64,000 nucleotides of DNA from Paenibacillus silvae (lineage in GTDB: Bacteria; Bacillota; Bacilli; Paenibacillales; Paenibacillaceae), in NCBI RefSeq assembly GCF_014639235.1, contig NZ_BMFU01000003.1, positions 124,001-188,000 of the forward strand, in the 5' to 3' direction. This document shows, piece by piece, positions 1 to 8,582 of the stretch (positions are counted from its first letter, which is position 1; each line of letters opens with the position of its first letter). The notes under the pieces were generated by a model that saw only the letters and a program-made list of their open reading frames with translations, made no database searches and was not told the DNA's origin. A program made the translations under genes and the position numbers.

Positions 1-572
1 TCATAATACTCGTCACTTATACCTGTGATTGCAGCCAGATAGATGACCATGCTGTACCCGAGATTTTTCCATAGATAAAAAATAATGATCAGAAACACCC
101 ATATCCATGGTGTGTTGTAAATATCAACCGGTCCTGCCTCAAACCGCTTGAGCACCGTATTCACAAACCCGGATTCATAGTTGAACATATTGTAAGCGAT
201 TACACTTAATAGAACAAAAGAGATAAAGTACGGCAGAAACATGACGGACTGGGTTATTTTTTTGAACAGCTTGCCCCGAATTTCACTGAGCATGATTGCA
301 CAAAAGATGGCCAGACCATTCCCCAGTATAATGAAAGCCAGGTTGTAACCGACCGTATTGGTCGTCAGTTTCAGCAACATGCCGGACTGCCAGAGGAACT
401 TGAAGTTATCGAGCCCGACAAACGGACTTCCAAACAGCCCTCCTGCAAAATCATAACTGGTAAACGCGTAATAAATACCGATCATCGGAAAATACGAGTT
501 AATCAGAAAAAAGATCAACGTGGGCAGCAGCATCAGAAACATGATTTTGTTTTTGTTCAATTCTTTGAGCAT
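1..572 (-). CDS. Sugar ABC transporter permease, LplB type (partial, runs off the window)
   Basis: This is the N-terminal 190 residues of an integral membrane permease, probably of a carbohydrate ABC importer. The ATG at 572-570 follows a GGGAGGG ribosome site at about 581-587. The protein begins MLKELNKNKIMFLMLLPTLI, with a first membrane helix at residues 10-28 followed by further hydrophobic segments, as in LplB/YtcP-type components (usually about 300 residues). The 3' end is outside the window. The divergent AraC-type membrane regulator next door is the usual partner of such operons in Paenibacillus, where it controls uptake of plant polysaccharide oligomers. The substrate cannot be told from the sequence. 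Confidence 0.88.
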   Translation of the reverse strand, partial: MLKELNKNKIMFLMLLPTLIFFLINSYFPMIGIYYAFTSYDFAGGLFGSPFVGLDNFKFLWQSGMLLKLTTNTVGYNLAFIILGNGLAIFCAIMLSEIRGKLFKKITQSVMFLPYFISFVLLSVIAYNMFNYESGFVNTVLKRFEAGPVDIYNTPWIWVFLIIIFYLWKNLGYSMVIYLAAITGISDEYY

Positions 573-1033
573 GGCTCGATCCCTCCCGAATTGTAGCAGC
601 GATGCATGATGAATGTGATGTGATGTGATGACGTACATGATATGTGACGAAGATGCATCGTGAAGCTCTGGATTTATTGTAGACCGCCATTCTTTCTTTT
701 GCATACTGAAGCTTCCTGCCAGATCATGAACGATACTGTGAATCTGGTTGTGAACAAAATGCACCAATCATGAAATGAACACACGTACGTTCACAAAAGT
801 TGATATCGTGCATGCTCTTCAACAGGTGAACAATTCAGCGAAAGTTGAACTTTATGTAGTGATAATGAACTAAAATGCCTGTTCCACATTGATGAAAACG
901 CATACATACTATATAATTCAAGGTACTCTTCTCATTTTGTTCCACAACTGATGGAATCCGGTTTCTCATGTGAAATCACATAAAAATATATAAGTTCACT
1001 CCTATTTATTAGCAGGCTCAAGGGGGAAAACCA
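573..1033. promoter_or_regulatory. Divergent control region between the permease and the AraC regulator
   Basis: This 461-base gap has no gene. It contains six same-strand TGAAC words at 727, 751, 776, 827, 846 and 866. The one at 776 pairs with GTTCA at 789-793 to make an imperfect palindrome around ACACGTAC. An 8-base inverted repeat CGATGCAT/ATGCATCG lies at 600-607 and 653-660, flanking a run of GTGAT repeats in the permease leader. The TGAAC words are plausible binding sites for the neighbouring AraC protein. That role is inferred. Confidence 0.45.
889..917 (+). promoter_or_regulatory. Sigma-A-type promoter of the AraC regulator
   Basis: TTGATG at 889-894 and TATAAT at 912-917 are separated by 17 bases, an almost ideal vegetative promoter. 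It lies about 115 bases upstream of the regulator's start codon and just downstream of the last TGAAC word, so a protein bound there could act on this promoter as well as on the divergent permease. Confidence 0.6.
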
Positions 1034-3289
1034 ATGCGCAAACGTTCGGAGGACAGCCAGAAGGTATTCGCGCGAATCCTAATCGGCATTATTATAAGTA
1101 CAGCAGCAACACTGCTTGTGGCTTCGGCTATTCTATATGTAAATTATAATCGGATTGCTCTGCGGCAGGTCTACCGTACGGATATGAACAGTCTCACCCA
1201 GACCAGCCGCGAAGTAGCCAAGATGACTGAAAGCGCCAAGTCGCTCTCGTACCAGATTTATCAGGACTATACCATCTCTTCCCTGCTGCTCTATTCCAAG
1301 CCAAGCATCTATCAGATCACCTCCGCAATGGAGCAACTCGATAATTACCGTATGTCTCTTCCTTTTATTGAATCCATCTATGTCTACAATTCAAGAAACA
1401 ATGAATTTTTTATCAGCTCTGACGGTGTTCGTAACGGGCAGCAGTCTGTATCCGAAATTGATGATCAAGGAATTAAAAGCATTCTCGACCGGTTCCATGA
1501 CTATAAACCCTTTGTGCCCATCCCGCGTACATACAAGGTTGGCTCAACCGGGGCCAGTGAAGTGAACAGTTATACGTATCTGTGCTATGACACAATCAAT
1601 GACAATGCCAAGCTGAATTATGCCGTTGTCGTTAACATTAAGGATGACTGGCTTAGTCCCAATATGAACGCGGTAGATCAACCAGGCAAAACCTTTATCA
1701 TCAACGAAAAAGGAGATTTGTTATCCGACTTCGGAGATCGTGCTTTGCTTAATAACCTCTCTGACGAAACCTTCATGCGTCCGATTCTGCAGGATACAGA
1801 GCATTCTGCTTATTTTACCGAGCAAGTGGACGGAGAAAAATCACTGATTACCTATACCGCTCCAGACAGCCTTGGGTGGCGATATGTACGAATTACTCCC
1901 TATGACCTTATTACATCAGATATTCGCAATATGCGCACCCATACGCTGCTGTTCTGTGCTGCATTGCTGGCTGCCGGGCTGATTTTATCCTATCTGGTAT
2001 CCCGTAAGCTGTACCATCCAATTAATAATGTGCTTGTCCGCATGCGTGTGATGGAGGCTGAGCGCCGAGGCAGTCTGCACCTGTTAAGGCAGGACTTTTT
2101 GCGTGGTGCATTGCAAGGAAGGGAAACGGTCACCTGCAATATGCTGGAGGAACGGATGAAATTTTACGGTTCTGCTGTTGACGTGCATCGGACATCCCGA
2201 CTGGTGCTGCTTCGCATCGATCACTATACTGAATTTTGCGAGACTTACCGGGACGATACCAAGCTGGTCAAATACGCCATGATGAATATTTGCACCGAGA
2301 CAGCCGACCTTCATTACCATGCAGAAGCGGTAGACATGGGTGGTGACCTGATTACACTTCTGTTTAATGAAAAATCTGAGCATGATTCACTCTCGGGCAG
2401 TGCCTGTCATCAGATCGAAGAACTACTGCGTATGATGCAGGCTGCGGTCATGACTCATCTCAAATGCTCCATTTCCTGCACAGTAGGTCCCGAGGAGCAG
2501 TCACTTGAGGATTGTATTGAAGGTTATGCGCGTTCTGCCGAGGCCTCTCTTCACCGCTTGTTCATGGGGCCGGGCTGTCTTATCTTTACATCAGACATCA
2601 TGGCATATCAGACCAAGGAATACACGTTCCCTGCCAACAAGGAAAGACAGCTTGTGGACTGTTTGATGACTGGCAAAACGGAGGACGCCAAGCTGATCTA
2701 CGCCGACATCGTCAGTGAAACAGTGGCATATCCGTTCAACGTGTTTCAGCTTGCCCTATCCCATCTGACGATGACGCTGAACCATGTGCGCAACACGCTC
2801 AAGAAAAATAATCAGCTTCGACTGGATTCCGATTCGGGCGGTCTGATGCTTCCCGTGAAAAATGCAGAGGATATCAGCGAGGTGCATGAGCACTTTTACC
2901 GAATGTTTGATGAGCTTGGCTCCAAGGTTGAGGAAAAGCGTACACTCAAGCATGAAGAACTCATTCGTAAAATTAATGACATTATTGAGCGAAACTACGC
3001 CGATCCGAATCTGTGCCTGACCTCCATTGCCGAGGAGTTATCCATGTCGCCCATTTATGTCAGCAGGCTGTACAAACAGCTCACCTTAAAAGGACTTACA
3101 GACGTTATTAATGAGACCCGGATTACCAAAGCACAGCATTTACTCATTCAGACCGAAAGTTCTGTCGCAGATATTGCCGAGCGAACCGGCTTTACGAATA
3201 GCTCTTACTTTTATCGCATGTTCAAAAAATTCAACGGCGTGACTCCTAACGATTATCGCAGGAAAGAGCTTCACGCTGACCAGCTCTAG
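1034..3289 (+). CDS. Membrane-anchored AraC-family regulator (YesS-like)
   Basis: This 751-residue regulator has a membrane helix at about 12-36, an extracellular sensor region of about 260 residues, a second helix near 298-320, a cytoplasmic linker, and a C-terminal double helix-turn-helix AraC domain at about 650-745 ending in the typical GVTPNDYRR motif. The architecture is that of YesS-type regulators, which sense an extracellular sugar-binding protein or oligosaccharide and activate the adjacent ABC transporter operon. The ATG follows AAGGGGGAAAACCA. The gene ends at a bidirectional terminator. The divergent permease is the likely target. The inducer is unknown. Confidence 0.9.
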   Translation: MRKRSEDSQKVFARILIGIIISTAATLLVASAILYVNYNRIALRQVYRTDMNSLTQTSREVAKMTESAKSLSYQIYQDYTISSLLLYSKPSIYQITSAMEQLDNYRMSLPFIESIYVYNSRNNEFFISSDGVRNGQQSVSEIDDQGIKSILDRFHDYKPFVPIPRTYKVGSTGASEVNSYTYLCYDTINDNAKLNYAVVVNIKDDWLSPNMNAVDQPGKTFIINEKGDLLSDFGDRALLNNLSDETFMRPILQDTEHSAYFTEQVDGEKSLITYTAPDSLGWRYVRITPYDLITSDIRNMRTHTLLFCAALLAAGLILSYLVSRKLYHPINNVLVRMRVMEAERRGSLHLLRQDFLRGALQGRETVTCNMLEERMKFYGSAVDVHRTSRLVLLRIDHYTEFCETYRDDTKLVKYAMMNICTETADLHYHAEAVDMGGDLITLLFNEKSEHDSLSGSACHQIEELLRMMQAAVMTHLKCSISCTVGPEEQSLEDCIEGYARSAEASLHRLFMGPGCLIFTSDIMAYQTKEYTFPANKERQLVDCLMTGKTEDAKLIYADIVSETVAYPFNVFQLALSHLTMTLNHVRNTLKKNNQLRLDSDSGGLMLPVKNAEDISEVHEHFYRMFDELGSKVEEKRTLKHEELIRKINDIIERNYADPNLCLTSIAEELSMSPIYVSRLYKQLTLKGLTDVINETRITKAQHLLIQTESSVADIAERTGFTNSSYFYRMFKKFNGVTPNDYRRKELHADQL

Positions 3290-3321
3290 CCTCTGACTGG
3301 TTTTCAACTTCTTCCCTATAC

Positions 3322-3370
3322 AAAAAAGCGGCATCCGAGGACCAAACATCAACCTCAGATACCGCTTTTT
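3322..3370. terminator. Bidirectional terminator
   Basis: The long stem AAAAAGCGG..CCGAGG / CCTC..CCGCTTTTT has a loop of about 12 bases and T/A tracts on both sides. It separates the convergent AraC regulator and trmB. Confidence 0.8.
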
Positions 3371-3372
3371 AA

Positions 3373-4128
3373 TTACTCTTCGTCCTGATTTTCACCAGAC
3401 TCGTCTGTCACTTCACGCACTTTATACTTGTCCAGACGCATTGCGTTGTACTCTCGCAGAGCCTCTTCCCCTACGATGACTTCAACACGATGAATATTCA
3501 TGCCTTTACCCATGAATTTTTGCTCATACTCCGTCATGACATGCTCTTCGTTCAGACCGTCACGATGCAGGTTCAACGACAAATTCGTCATCTGCAGGCC
3601 AAAGTCAGCGATAGCATTCAGAGAGAACTCAAACAGCGTTTCGGAATCCGTCTTGAAATGAATCTGTCCTTTCGGATTGAGCAAGTCCACATATTTCTTC
3701 AAGAAGCGTGGATGTGTCAAGCGGCGGCGCGCATGCTTCGCTTTTGGCCAAGGATCACTGAAATTCAAATAAATACGTTCCAGCTCCTTCGGTTCAAATA
3801 CCTCTTCGATCTGTTCAATATTAGCCAGTGCCAGCTTCAGGTTCGGCGGCGTTTCCACCTCGGCCTGACTCCATGCGTTACGCGCTTTCTCACTCGCACG
3901 TCGCACCAGTTCATCATACATATCAATGCCGATAAAATTGTATTGCGGATATTTATAACTCATTTGACTGATGAATTGACCTTTACCCATGCCGAACTCC
4001 ACAAAAATCGGATGATCGTTGCCAAACAGCTCGGCCCACTTGCCTTTGTATTGCTTTGGCTCCAGTACAACAAGATCCTCCTGCTGCTCCAGATTTTCTC
4101 GAATCCCTTTTCTGCCACGTAAACGCAT
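3373..4128 (-). CDS. trmB: tRNA (guanine-N7-)-methyltransferase
   Basis: TrmB methylates guanine 46 in the variable loop of tRNA, using S-adenosylmethionine. The SAM-binding motif EFGMGKGQ sits at residues 44-51 and the family signature NFSDPWPKAKHARRRL at 122-137. The open frame extends to 4242, but the ATG at 4128 is preceded by CGGAGG at a 6-base spacing and gives the normal family start MRLRGRKG (251 residues), so the first 38 codons of the longer frame are probably untranslated. The acidic tail (DESGENQDEE) is a modest C-terminal extension. Confidence 0.93.
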   Translation of the reverse strand: MRLRGRKGIRENLEQQEDLVVLEPKQYKGKWAELFGNDHPIFVEFGMGKGQFISQMSYKYPQYNFIGIDMYDELVRRASEKARNAWSQAEVETPPNLKLALANIEQIEEVFEPKELERIYLNFSDPWPKAKHARRRLTHPRFLKKYVDLLNPKGQIHFKTDSETLFEFSLNAIADFGLQMTNLSLNLHRDGLNEEHVMTEYEQKFMGKGMNIHRVEVIVGEEALREYNAMRLDKYKVREVTDESGENQDEE

Positions 4129-4201
4129 TTTATTCCTCCGTTTGTCCATACTTGTCTCAGACTCATTTTGCCGAAGAACCGGCCAATTGTAAAGAGCAAT
4201 G

Positions 4202-4254
4202 AAAAAGGAATCTTCGGACCCGCCAGATTGGGCAGATCTCAAAGATTCCCTTTT
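4202..4254 (-). terminator. Terminator downstream of the 66-residue gene
   Basis: AAAAAGGAATCTT pairs with AAGATTCCCTTTT with one bulged base. It lies just past the small minus-strand gene and before trmB, so trmB is probably transcribed mainly from its own start. Confidence 0.55.
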
Positions 4255-4279
4255 CGATTTATTTGGAATTGGGGTCCAA

Positions 4280-4480
4280 CTACTTTAGTAGTTCATAGTC
4301 TACCTTATCTTGGTGTGAAAAATCAAATGTCTTTTCGAAAGCATCGCGAACTTTTTTTCTTGCAATCGCTTTCACTTCCGGATTCCCATTAAAACGAACA
4401 CCTGTCAAGGCCAGTGCCTCTTCTGCAGTCAATTCAACGGATACGTGCTGGAATTCATTATTTTTAACTTGTGAATTCAT
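4280..4480 (-). CDS. Conserved small protein, 66 aa, function unknown
   Basis: A 66-residue soluble, mixed-charge protein beginning MNSQVKNNEFQHVSVELTAE. It has no membrane segment or metal motif. The ATG follows GAGGTGAT at close spacing. A sigma-A-like promoter lies about 100 bases upstream and a hairpin terminator follows, so it is probably a monocistronic unit. I do not recognise a characterised family. Confidence 0.7.
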   Translation of the reverse strand: MNSQVKNNEFQHVSVELTAEEALALTGVRFNGNPEVKAIARKKVRDAFEKTFDFSHQDKVDYELLK

Positions 4481-4577
4481 TCATATCACCTCACGGTATA
4501 GTATGATCCATGACGTCAGCATTCATTCAAATGCTACGATGAAAACTACTCACTGGATGGTGTCTGACGTTAGTTTA

Positions 4578-4606
4578 AATATAACATAAGGTGTAAAGTA
4601 CTTCAA
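4578..4606 (-). promoter_or_regulatory. Candidate promoter of the 66-residue gene
   Basis: On the minus strand TTGAAG (4606-4601) and TATATT (4583-4578) are 17 bases apart, about 100 bases upstream of the small gene's start. Within 4481-4789 the only other thing seen is a possible -10 (TACAAT at 4671-4676) for mnmL on the plus strand. Confidence 0.5.
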
Positions 4607-4789
4607 GTGAAAACGGTTGATTTCAAGCCTCTTTTTTACGTTTTCATTCCCCTTTTTTTCAGATATTTGATACAATAAATGACGAAAACATGCATAGCAT
4701 CTAACGCCCGAGTTCAAGTATGCTATTCCGTATCAGATATAAAGATTATGAAGATCTGAAGACACAGACTTTAAAGGAGTACCTTAAAC

Positions 4790-5743
4790 ATGAATGCACC
4801 CGCTTTACAAGCTCCGCTGATGTGGGGGGATAAACGATTCCACACCTGGAATTACGAAATGCGCGATCAATTTAATAACAAGGTGTTCAAAGTCATGCTG
4901 GATGCCGGGTTTACCTGTCCCAACCGGGATGGCTCTATAGCCAAAGGCGGCTGCACGTTCTGCAGCGCCAGAGGTTCGGGTGATTTTGCAGGCAGCAGAC
5001 GCGAAGATCTTGTCACTCAATTTAATACCATTCGAGACAAGCAGCATCTGAAATGGCCGTCAGCTCACTATATCGGATATTTCCAAGCCTATACTAACAC
5101 CTATGCGCCAGTTGAAGAGCTGCGCGAATATTTTGAAGAGATTTTGCAGCAACCCGGTGTTGTCGGTTTATCCATCGCTACCCGGCCGGATTGCTTGCCC
5201 GATGATGTCGTTGAATACCTGGCAGACCTTAATAAACGCACATATCTCTGGGTTGAAATGGGACTGCAGACGATTCACGACTCCACTTCAAACTTGATCA
5301 ACCGCGCACACGATACACAATGCTACGAAGACGCTGTGAAAAAGCTGCGCAAGCACAATATTCGGGTATGCACACATATTATCTACGGTCTGCCTCAGGA
5401 GACACACGAAATGATGCTGGATACCGGGCGAGCAGTTGCTCATATGGATGTGCAGGGGATCAAAATCCACCTGCTGCATCTGATGCGCAAAACACCAATG
5501 GTGAAACAGTATGAAGCTGGTTTGCTTCGATTCCTTGAGCAGGACGAGTACATTAAACTGATTGTCGATACGCTTGAAATGCTTCCGCCTGAAATGATTG
5601 TACACCGTCTCACAGGAGATGCCCCTCGCAACCTGCTGATTGGACCGATGTGGTCGCTGAACAAGTGGGAAGTTCTGAACTCCATTGACCGCGAGCTGCG
5701 TGAACGTGACTCCTGGCAGGGTAAGTATTGGAGGGGAGCATAA
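4790..5743 (+). CDS. mnmL: Radical SAM enzyme of wobble-uridine modification (YtqA/MnmL)
   Basis: A 317-residue radical SAM protein of the TIGR01212/YtqA group. The iron-sulfur ligands are C43, C55 and C58 (C-X11-C-X2-C within FTCPNRDG...GGCTFC), followed by the YIGYFQAYTNTYAP and LSIATRPDCLP signatures. YtqA was renamed MnmL after genetic evidence that it takes part in converting cmnm5s2U to mnm5s2U in tRNA of Bacillus subtilis and streptococci, replacing MnmC. The next gene, overlapping its ribosome site with this gene's end, is the methylase MnmM, which supports the call. The ATG follows AAGGAG. Confidence 0.88.
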   Translation: MNAPALQAPLMWGDKRFHTWNYEMRDQFNNKVFKVMLDAGFTCPNRDGSIAKGGCTFCSARGSGDFAGSRREDLVTQFNTIRDKQHLKWPSAHYIGYFQAYTNTYAPVEELREYFEEILQQPGVVGLSIATRPDCLPDDVVEYLADLNKRTYLWVEMGLQTIHDSTSNLINRAHDTQCYEDAVKKLRKHNIRVCTHIIYGLPQETHEMMLDTGRAVAHMDVQGIKIHLLHLMRKTPMVKQYEAGLLRFLEQDEYIKLIVDTLEMLPPEMIVHRLTGDAPRNLLIGPMWSLNKWEVLNSIDRELRERDSWQGKYWRGA

Positions 5744-5744
5744 A

Positions 5745-6329
5745 TTGGGCTTTTTATCTGTTTTGAGCTGTGCCCACCAATGGATTAGTTCACGGCTGCA
5801 GCCCGGCGATCTGGCGATTGATGCCACGGTAGGCACAGGTGCTGATACGTTATTTCTTGCTCAGCAGGTAGGGCAGCGTGGTCAGGTCATCGGATTTGAT
5901 ATCCAGAGTGAAGCCTTGACACTGGCACAGGCACGAATCCGCAAACATTCCGAAGGCAGCAAGCTTGGCTCCATTTCATTGCTGGAATTAAGTCATGCAC
6001 GGATGACTGAAGCTGTTCCCGAGACGTGGGCAGGGCAAGTAGGAGCGGTCATGTTTAACCTTGGCTATTTACCTGCTGAAGGTGCAGATGCTTCCATTAT
6101 CACCGAGACGAGCAGTACAATTGCAGCGCTTGAAGCAGCGCTGTCCTTGTTGCGTACACGCGGTATTATTACAGCTGTACTTTATCCAGGCCATGACGGA
6201 GGCGCTCAGGAAGCCGAAGCTGTATCCGCATGGGCCGCAGCCCTACCTGTTGAGCAGGCTCAGGTTGTCATTTATCGCCAGTTACAGCGAGCAGCATCTC
6301 CATATCTGATTGGCATCGAGAAAAAGTAA
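5745..6329 (+). CDS. mnmM: tRNA 5-aminomethyl-2-thiouridine methyltransferase (YtqB/MnmM)
   Basis: A 194-residue class I SAM methyltransferase. The SAM motif DATVGTGADTLF lies at about 26-37 and the family motif NLGYLPAEG further on. MnmM methylates the nm5 group of the wobble uridine to give mnm5s2U. The frame is open from 5685, but the TTG at 5745 is chosen: it follows GGAGGGG and the mnmL stop by one base, and starts the protein at the usual position. The pair is translationally coupled. Confidence 0.87.
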   Translation: MGFLSVLSCAHQWISSRLQPGDLAIDATVGTGADTLFLAQQVGQRGQVIGFDIQSEALTLAQARIRKHSEGSKLGSISLLELSHARMTEAVPETWAGQVGAVMFNLGYLPAEGADASIITETSSTIAALEAALSLLRTRGIITAVLYPGHDGGAQEAEAVSAWAAALPVEQAQVVIYRQLQRAASPYLIGIEKK

Positions 6330-6397
6330 GAATACACAGTCCACACCTGGAACCGTTTAAAGCGATTCACCATTTCATATACTAGAGGAGAGATACC

Positions 6398-7375
6398 ATG
6401 TCTACGCCATATCCATTGCAATTCCAGCCTGAATTCAAAGAACGTGTATGGGGCGGTCGAGCGCTCGAGCATTTTGGTCTTACCCCACCTGAAGGACATA
6501 TTGGTGAAGGCTGGATGATTGCCGATCATGCCAATGGTACAACCAAGGTTCTCAACGGTCCACTGGCCGGGAAAGGTCTGGATGAGGTGCGCGAACAGTT
6601 CGGCACGGCTTGGCTTGGAACGAAAGGTGTATCTGAAAAAGGAGGACGTTTCCCTCTGCTGATCAAGCTGCTTGACTGCAATGACGATCTGTCCGTTCAG
6701 GTCCACCCGACCGATGATTACGAGGCTCTTCCTCCAGGTGAACTGGGCAAAACGGAAATGTGGTACGTGCTTGACGCCAAGCCGGGCGCTCATATCATTT
6801 ATGGTTTGAACGAGGGTGTGGATCGGGAAGCTTTGAAGCAAGCGCTGGAAAACGGTACTGTGATGGACACTTTGCGTCAGGTTCCTGTTGAGGCTGGAGA
6901 TACCTTCTTTATTCCTGCCGGGACAGTGCACGCACTCTGTGCTGGTGTTGTTGTAGCCGAGATACAGCAAAACTCGGATACCACCTACCGGATTTATGAT
7001 TATAATCGTCCTGGACTGGATGGCAAACCTCGGGAACTGCATGTGCAGGATTCTTTGAATGTTACGGCATATGAAGGCGCTGGAGCCACAACAATGAAAA
7101 CAAACCATGCTGTTCCGGGAGAATGGCTCCAGCTTGCTGCATGTCCATATTTCGTTGTAGAGAAAGGGCTTGTGACTGATCGTTGGGAACTGCGCACTAC
7201 CTCGGACAGCTTTACGATTCTGGTTGTGTGTGAAGGCGAAGGCAGACTCGATTGGTCAAGTGCTGATAACGAACATCTGACGCTGAAAGCAGGTCAATGT
7301 TATCTGCTGCCAGCCAACCTGGGATCTTACACCTTGAGCGGGAACACCACCGTTCTTCGCTCTTATCTTCCATAA
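6398..7375 (+). CDS. manA: Mannose-6-phosphate isomerase, class I (short Gram-positive form)
   Basis: This enzyme interconverts mannose 6-phosphate and fructose 6-phosphate. It has 325 residues, the usual length of the short Bacillus form. Zinc ligands expected from the family are visible as Q101 and H103 (SVQVHPTDDYE), E120 (GKTEMWYVLD) and H178 (IPAGTVHAL), with the conserved TYRIYDYNRPG segment after them. The ATG follows GAGGAGA. It lies 68 bases after mnmM on the same strand and is probably part of the same transcription run. Confidence 0.93.
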   Translation: MSTPYPLQFQPEFKERVWGGRALEHFGLTPPEGHIGEGWMIADHANGTTKVLNGPLAGKGLDEVREQFGTAWLGTKGVSEKGGRFPLLIKLLDCNDDLSVQVHPTDDYEALPPGELGKTEMWYVLDAKPGAHIIYGLNEGVDREALKQALENGTVMDTLRQVPVEAGDTFFIPAGTVHALCAGVVVAEIQQNSDTTYRIYDYNRPGLDGKPRELHVQDSLNVTAYEGAGATTMKTNHAVPGEWLQLAACPYFVVEKGLVTDRWELRTTSDSFTILVVCEGEGRLDWSSADNEHLTLKAGQCYLLPANLGSYTLSGNTTVLRSYLP

Positions 7376-7471
7376 CCTTTAACGAAAAACTTGCAGAGCA
7401 CTTCATAACGAAAGACCTGGAAATAACCTCAATAGAGTTACAGATAACCTGTGAAGGAGGAACGACACGAG

Positions 7472-8449
7472 ATGCAGGAATCTACCTTTACGCTGCTCGG
7501 TAATGAAGGGGCCCGTATTCATGTGTACCGCTGGCTTCCCGATGCAGACGAACACATTCGAGCTGTTGTTCAAATCGCACACGGGATGGGCGAGACGGCA
7601 GCACGTTATGCCGAATTTGCGGGTTATCTTACCAAGCATGGTTACGCTGTATATGCCAACGATCATCGAGGGCATGGTAAAACCGTGGAAAGCCCCGAAT
7701 TACTGGGCGATCCTGGTGTGGACGCTTTTCGCTGGATGGCTAGTGATATGCTTAATCTGGGAGAATCGGCGGCCAAGGCCCATCCAGAGGTGCCTCTGTT
7801 TCTTATGGGGCACAGTATGGGTTCCTTCCTCGTTCAGTATCTGATGTATGCGGGGCATGAGCGATACCATGCGTTTATACTGTCTGGTACCAACGGGAAA
7901 CGAGGGCTGCTCCGCTTTGGAGAAAAACTGGCTTTGCTCCAATGTGGCATCCAGGGAGACCATCATCGCAGTATGCTGCTGAATGCTATCGTATTTGGCG
8001 GATTTAACCGAGCGTTCCGCCCCGCTGCTACTCCGTTTGACTGGCTGTCCCGTGACCATGACGAGGTGCAACGCTTTATTGATGATCCGATGTGCGGAGC
8101 CATTTGTACAGCAGGTTTTTTCCGCGATTTCTTCAAACTGCTGCTGCAGATCCACCTTCCACAGCATATGGAGCGCATCCCTAAGCATAAAGCAGTTTTC
8201 CTTTTTTCAGGTGAACTTGATCCTGTCGGTCTGCGTGGCAAAGGTGTTCTTAACCTATACTCCCAGTATATGAAGCTTGGGCTCCGTGATGTAGAATATC
8301 GCTTATACCCTGGCGGGCGCCATGAGATGCTGCACGAGACCAATCGGGCAGAAGTCACACTGGATGTTCTGGATTGGCTTGAGCGCCATATGCCGGATAA
8401 CCAGCAGGAGCAGGCGACCCGGGAATTCCAGCAGGTACATCAAATCTAA
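7472..8449 (+). CDS. Alpha/beta hydrolase, monoacylglycerol lipase / lysophospholipase-like
   Basis: A 325-residue serine hydrolase of the Hydrolase_4 family. The oxyanion-side motif is AHGMGETAARY, the nucleophile elbow GHSMGS has S115, the acid is in SGELDPVG and the histidine in GGRHEML. Such proteins hydrolyse monoacylglycerols or lysophospholipids. The real substrate is unknown. The frame is open from 7451, but the ATG at 7472 is chosen because AAGGAGG lies 11 bases before it. It is the last gene of the plus-strand run and ends at a strong terminator. Confidence 0.82.
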   Translation: MQESTFTLLGNEGARIHVYRWLPDADEHIRAVVQIAHGMGETAARYAEFAGYLTKHGYAVYANDHRGHGKTVESPELLGDPGVDAFRWMASDMLNLGESAAKAHPEVPLFLMGHSMGSFLVQYLMYAGHERYHAFILSGTNGKRGLLRFGEKLALLQCGIQGDHHRSMLLNAIVFGGFNRAFRPAATPFDWLSRDHDEVQRFIDDPMCGAICTAGFFRDFFKLLLQIHLPQHMERIPKHKAVFLFSGELDPVGLRGKGVLNLYSQYMKLGLRDVEYRLYPGGRHEMLHETNRAEVTLDVLDWLERHMPDNQQEQATREFQQVHQI

Positions 8450-8463
8450 CCTGGCATTAAAGC

Positions 8464-8514
8464 AAAATCCCCTGAACCAGGCACAGTCCGTACTGTGCCC
8501 GTTCAGGGGATTTT
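8464..8514. terminator. Strong bidirectional terminator
   Basis: AAAATCCCCTGAAC..GGCACAG pairs with CTGTGCC.GTTCAGGGGATTTT, a stem of about 20 base pairs with T runs on both strands, between the convergent hydrolase and odhB. Confidence 0.9.
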
Positions 8515-8582
8515 ATCATTCTATTGCGGAATCTCAAATCTCATAGGAATGAAATAAAGTCCGTTGCAGACATTGAAACTCA

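Noticed and set aside
841..880. TTGAAC and TGAACTAAA words near the AraC promoter resembling the repeat-element ends
   Set aside because: Only 9-10 bases match and no inverted partner is present; treated as part of the TGAAC series.
3490..4122. 210-codon plus-strand open frame opposite trmB
   Set aside because: It is fully antisense to a clear trmB with a good start, lacks a ribosome site and matches no family.
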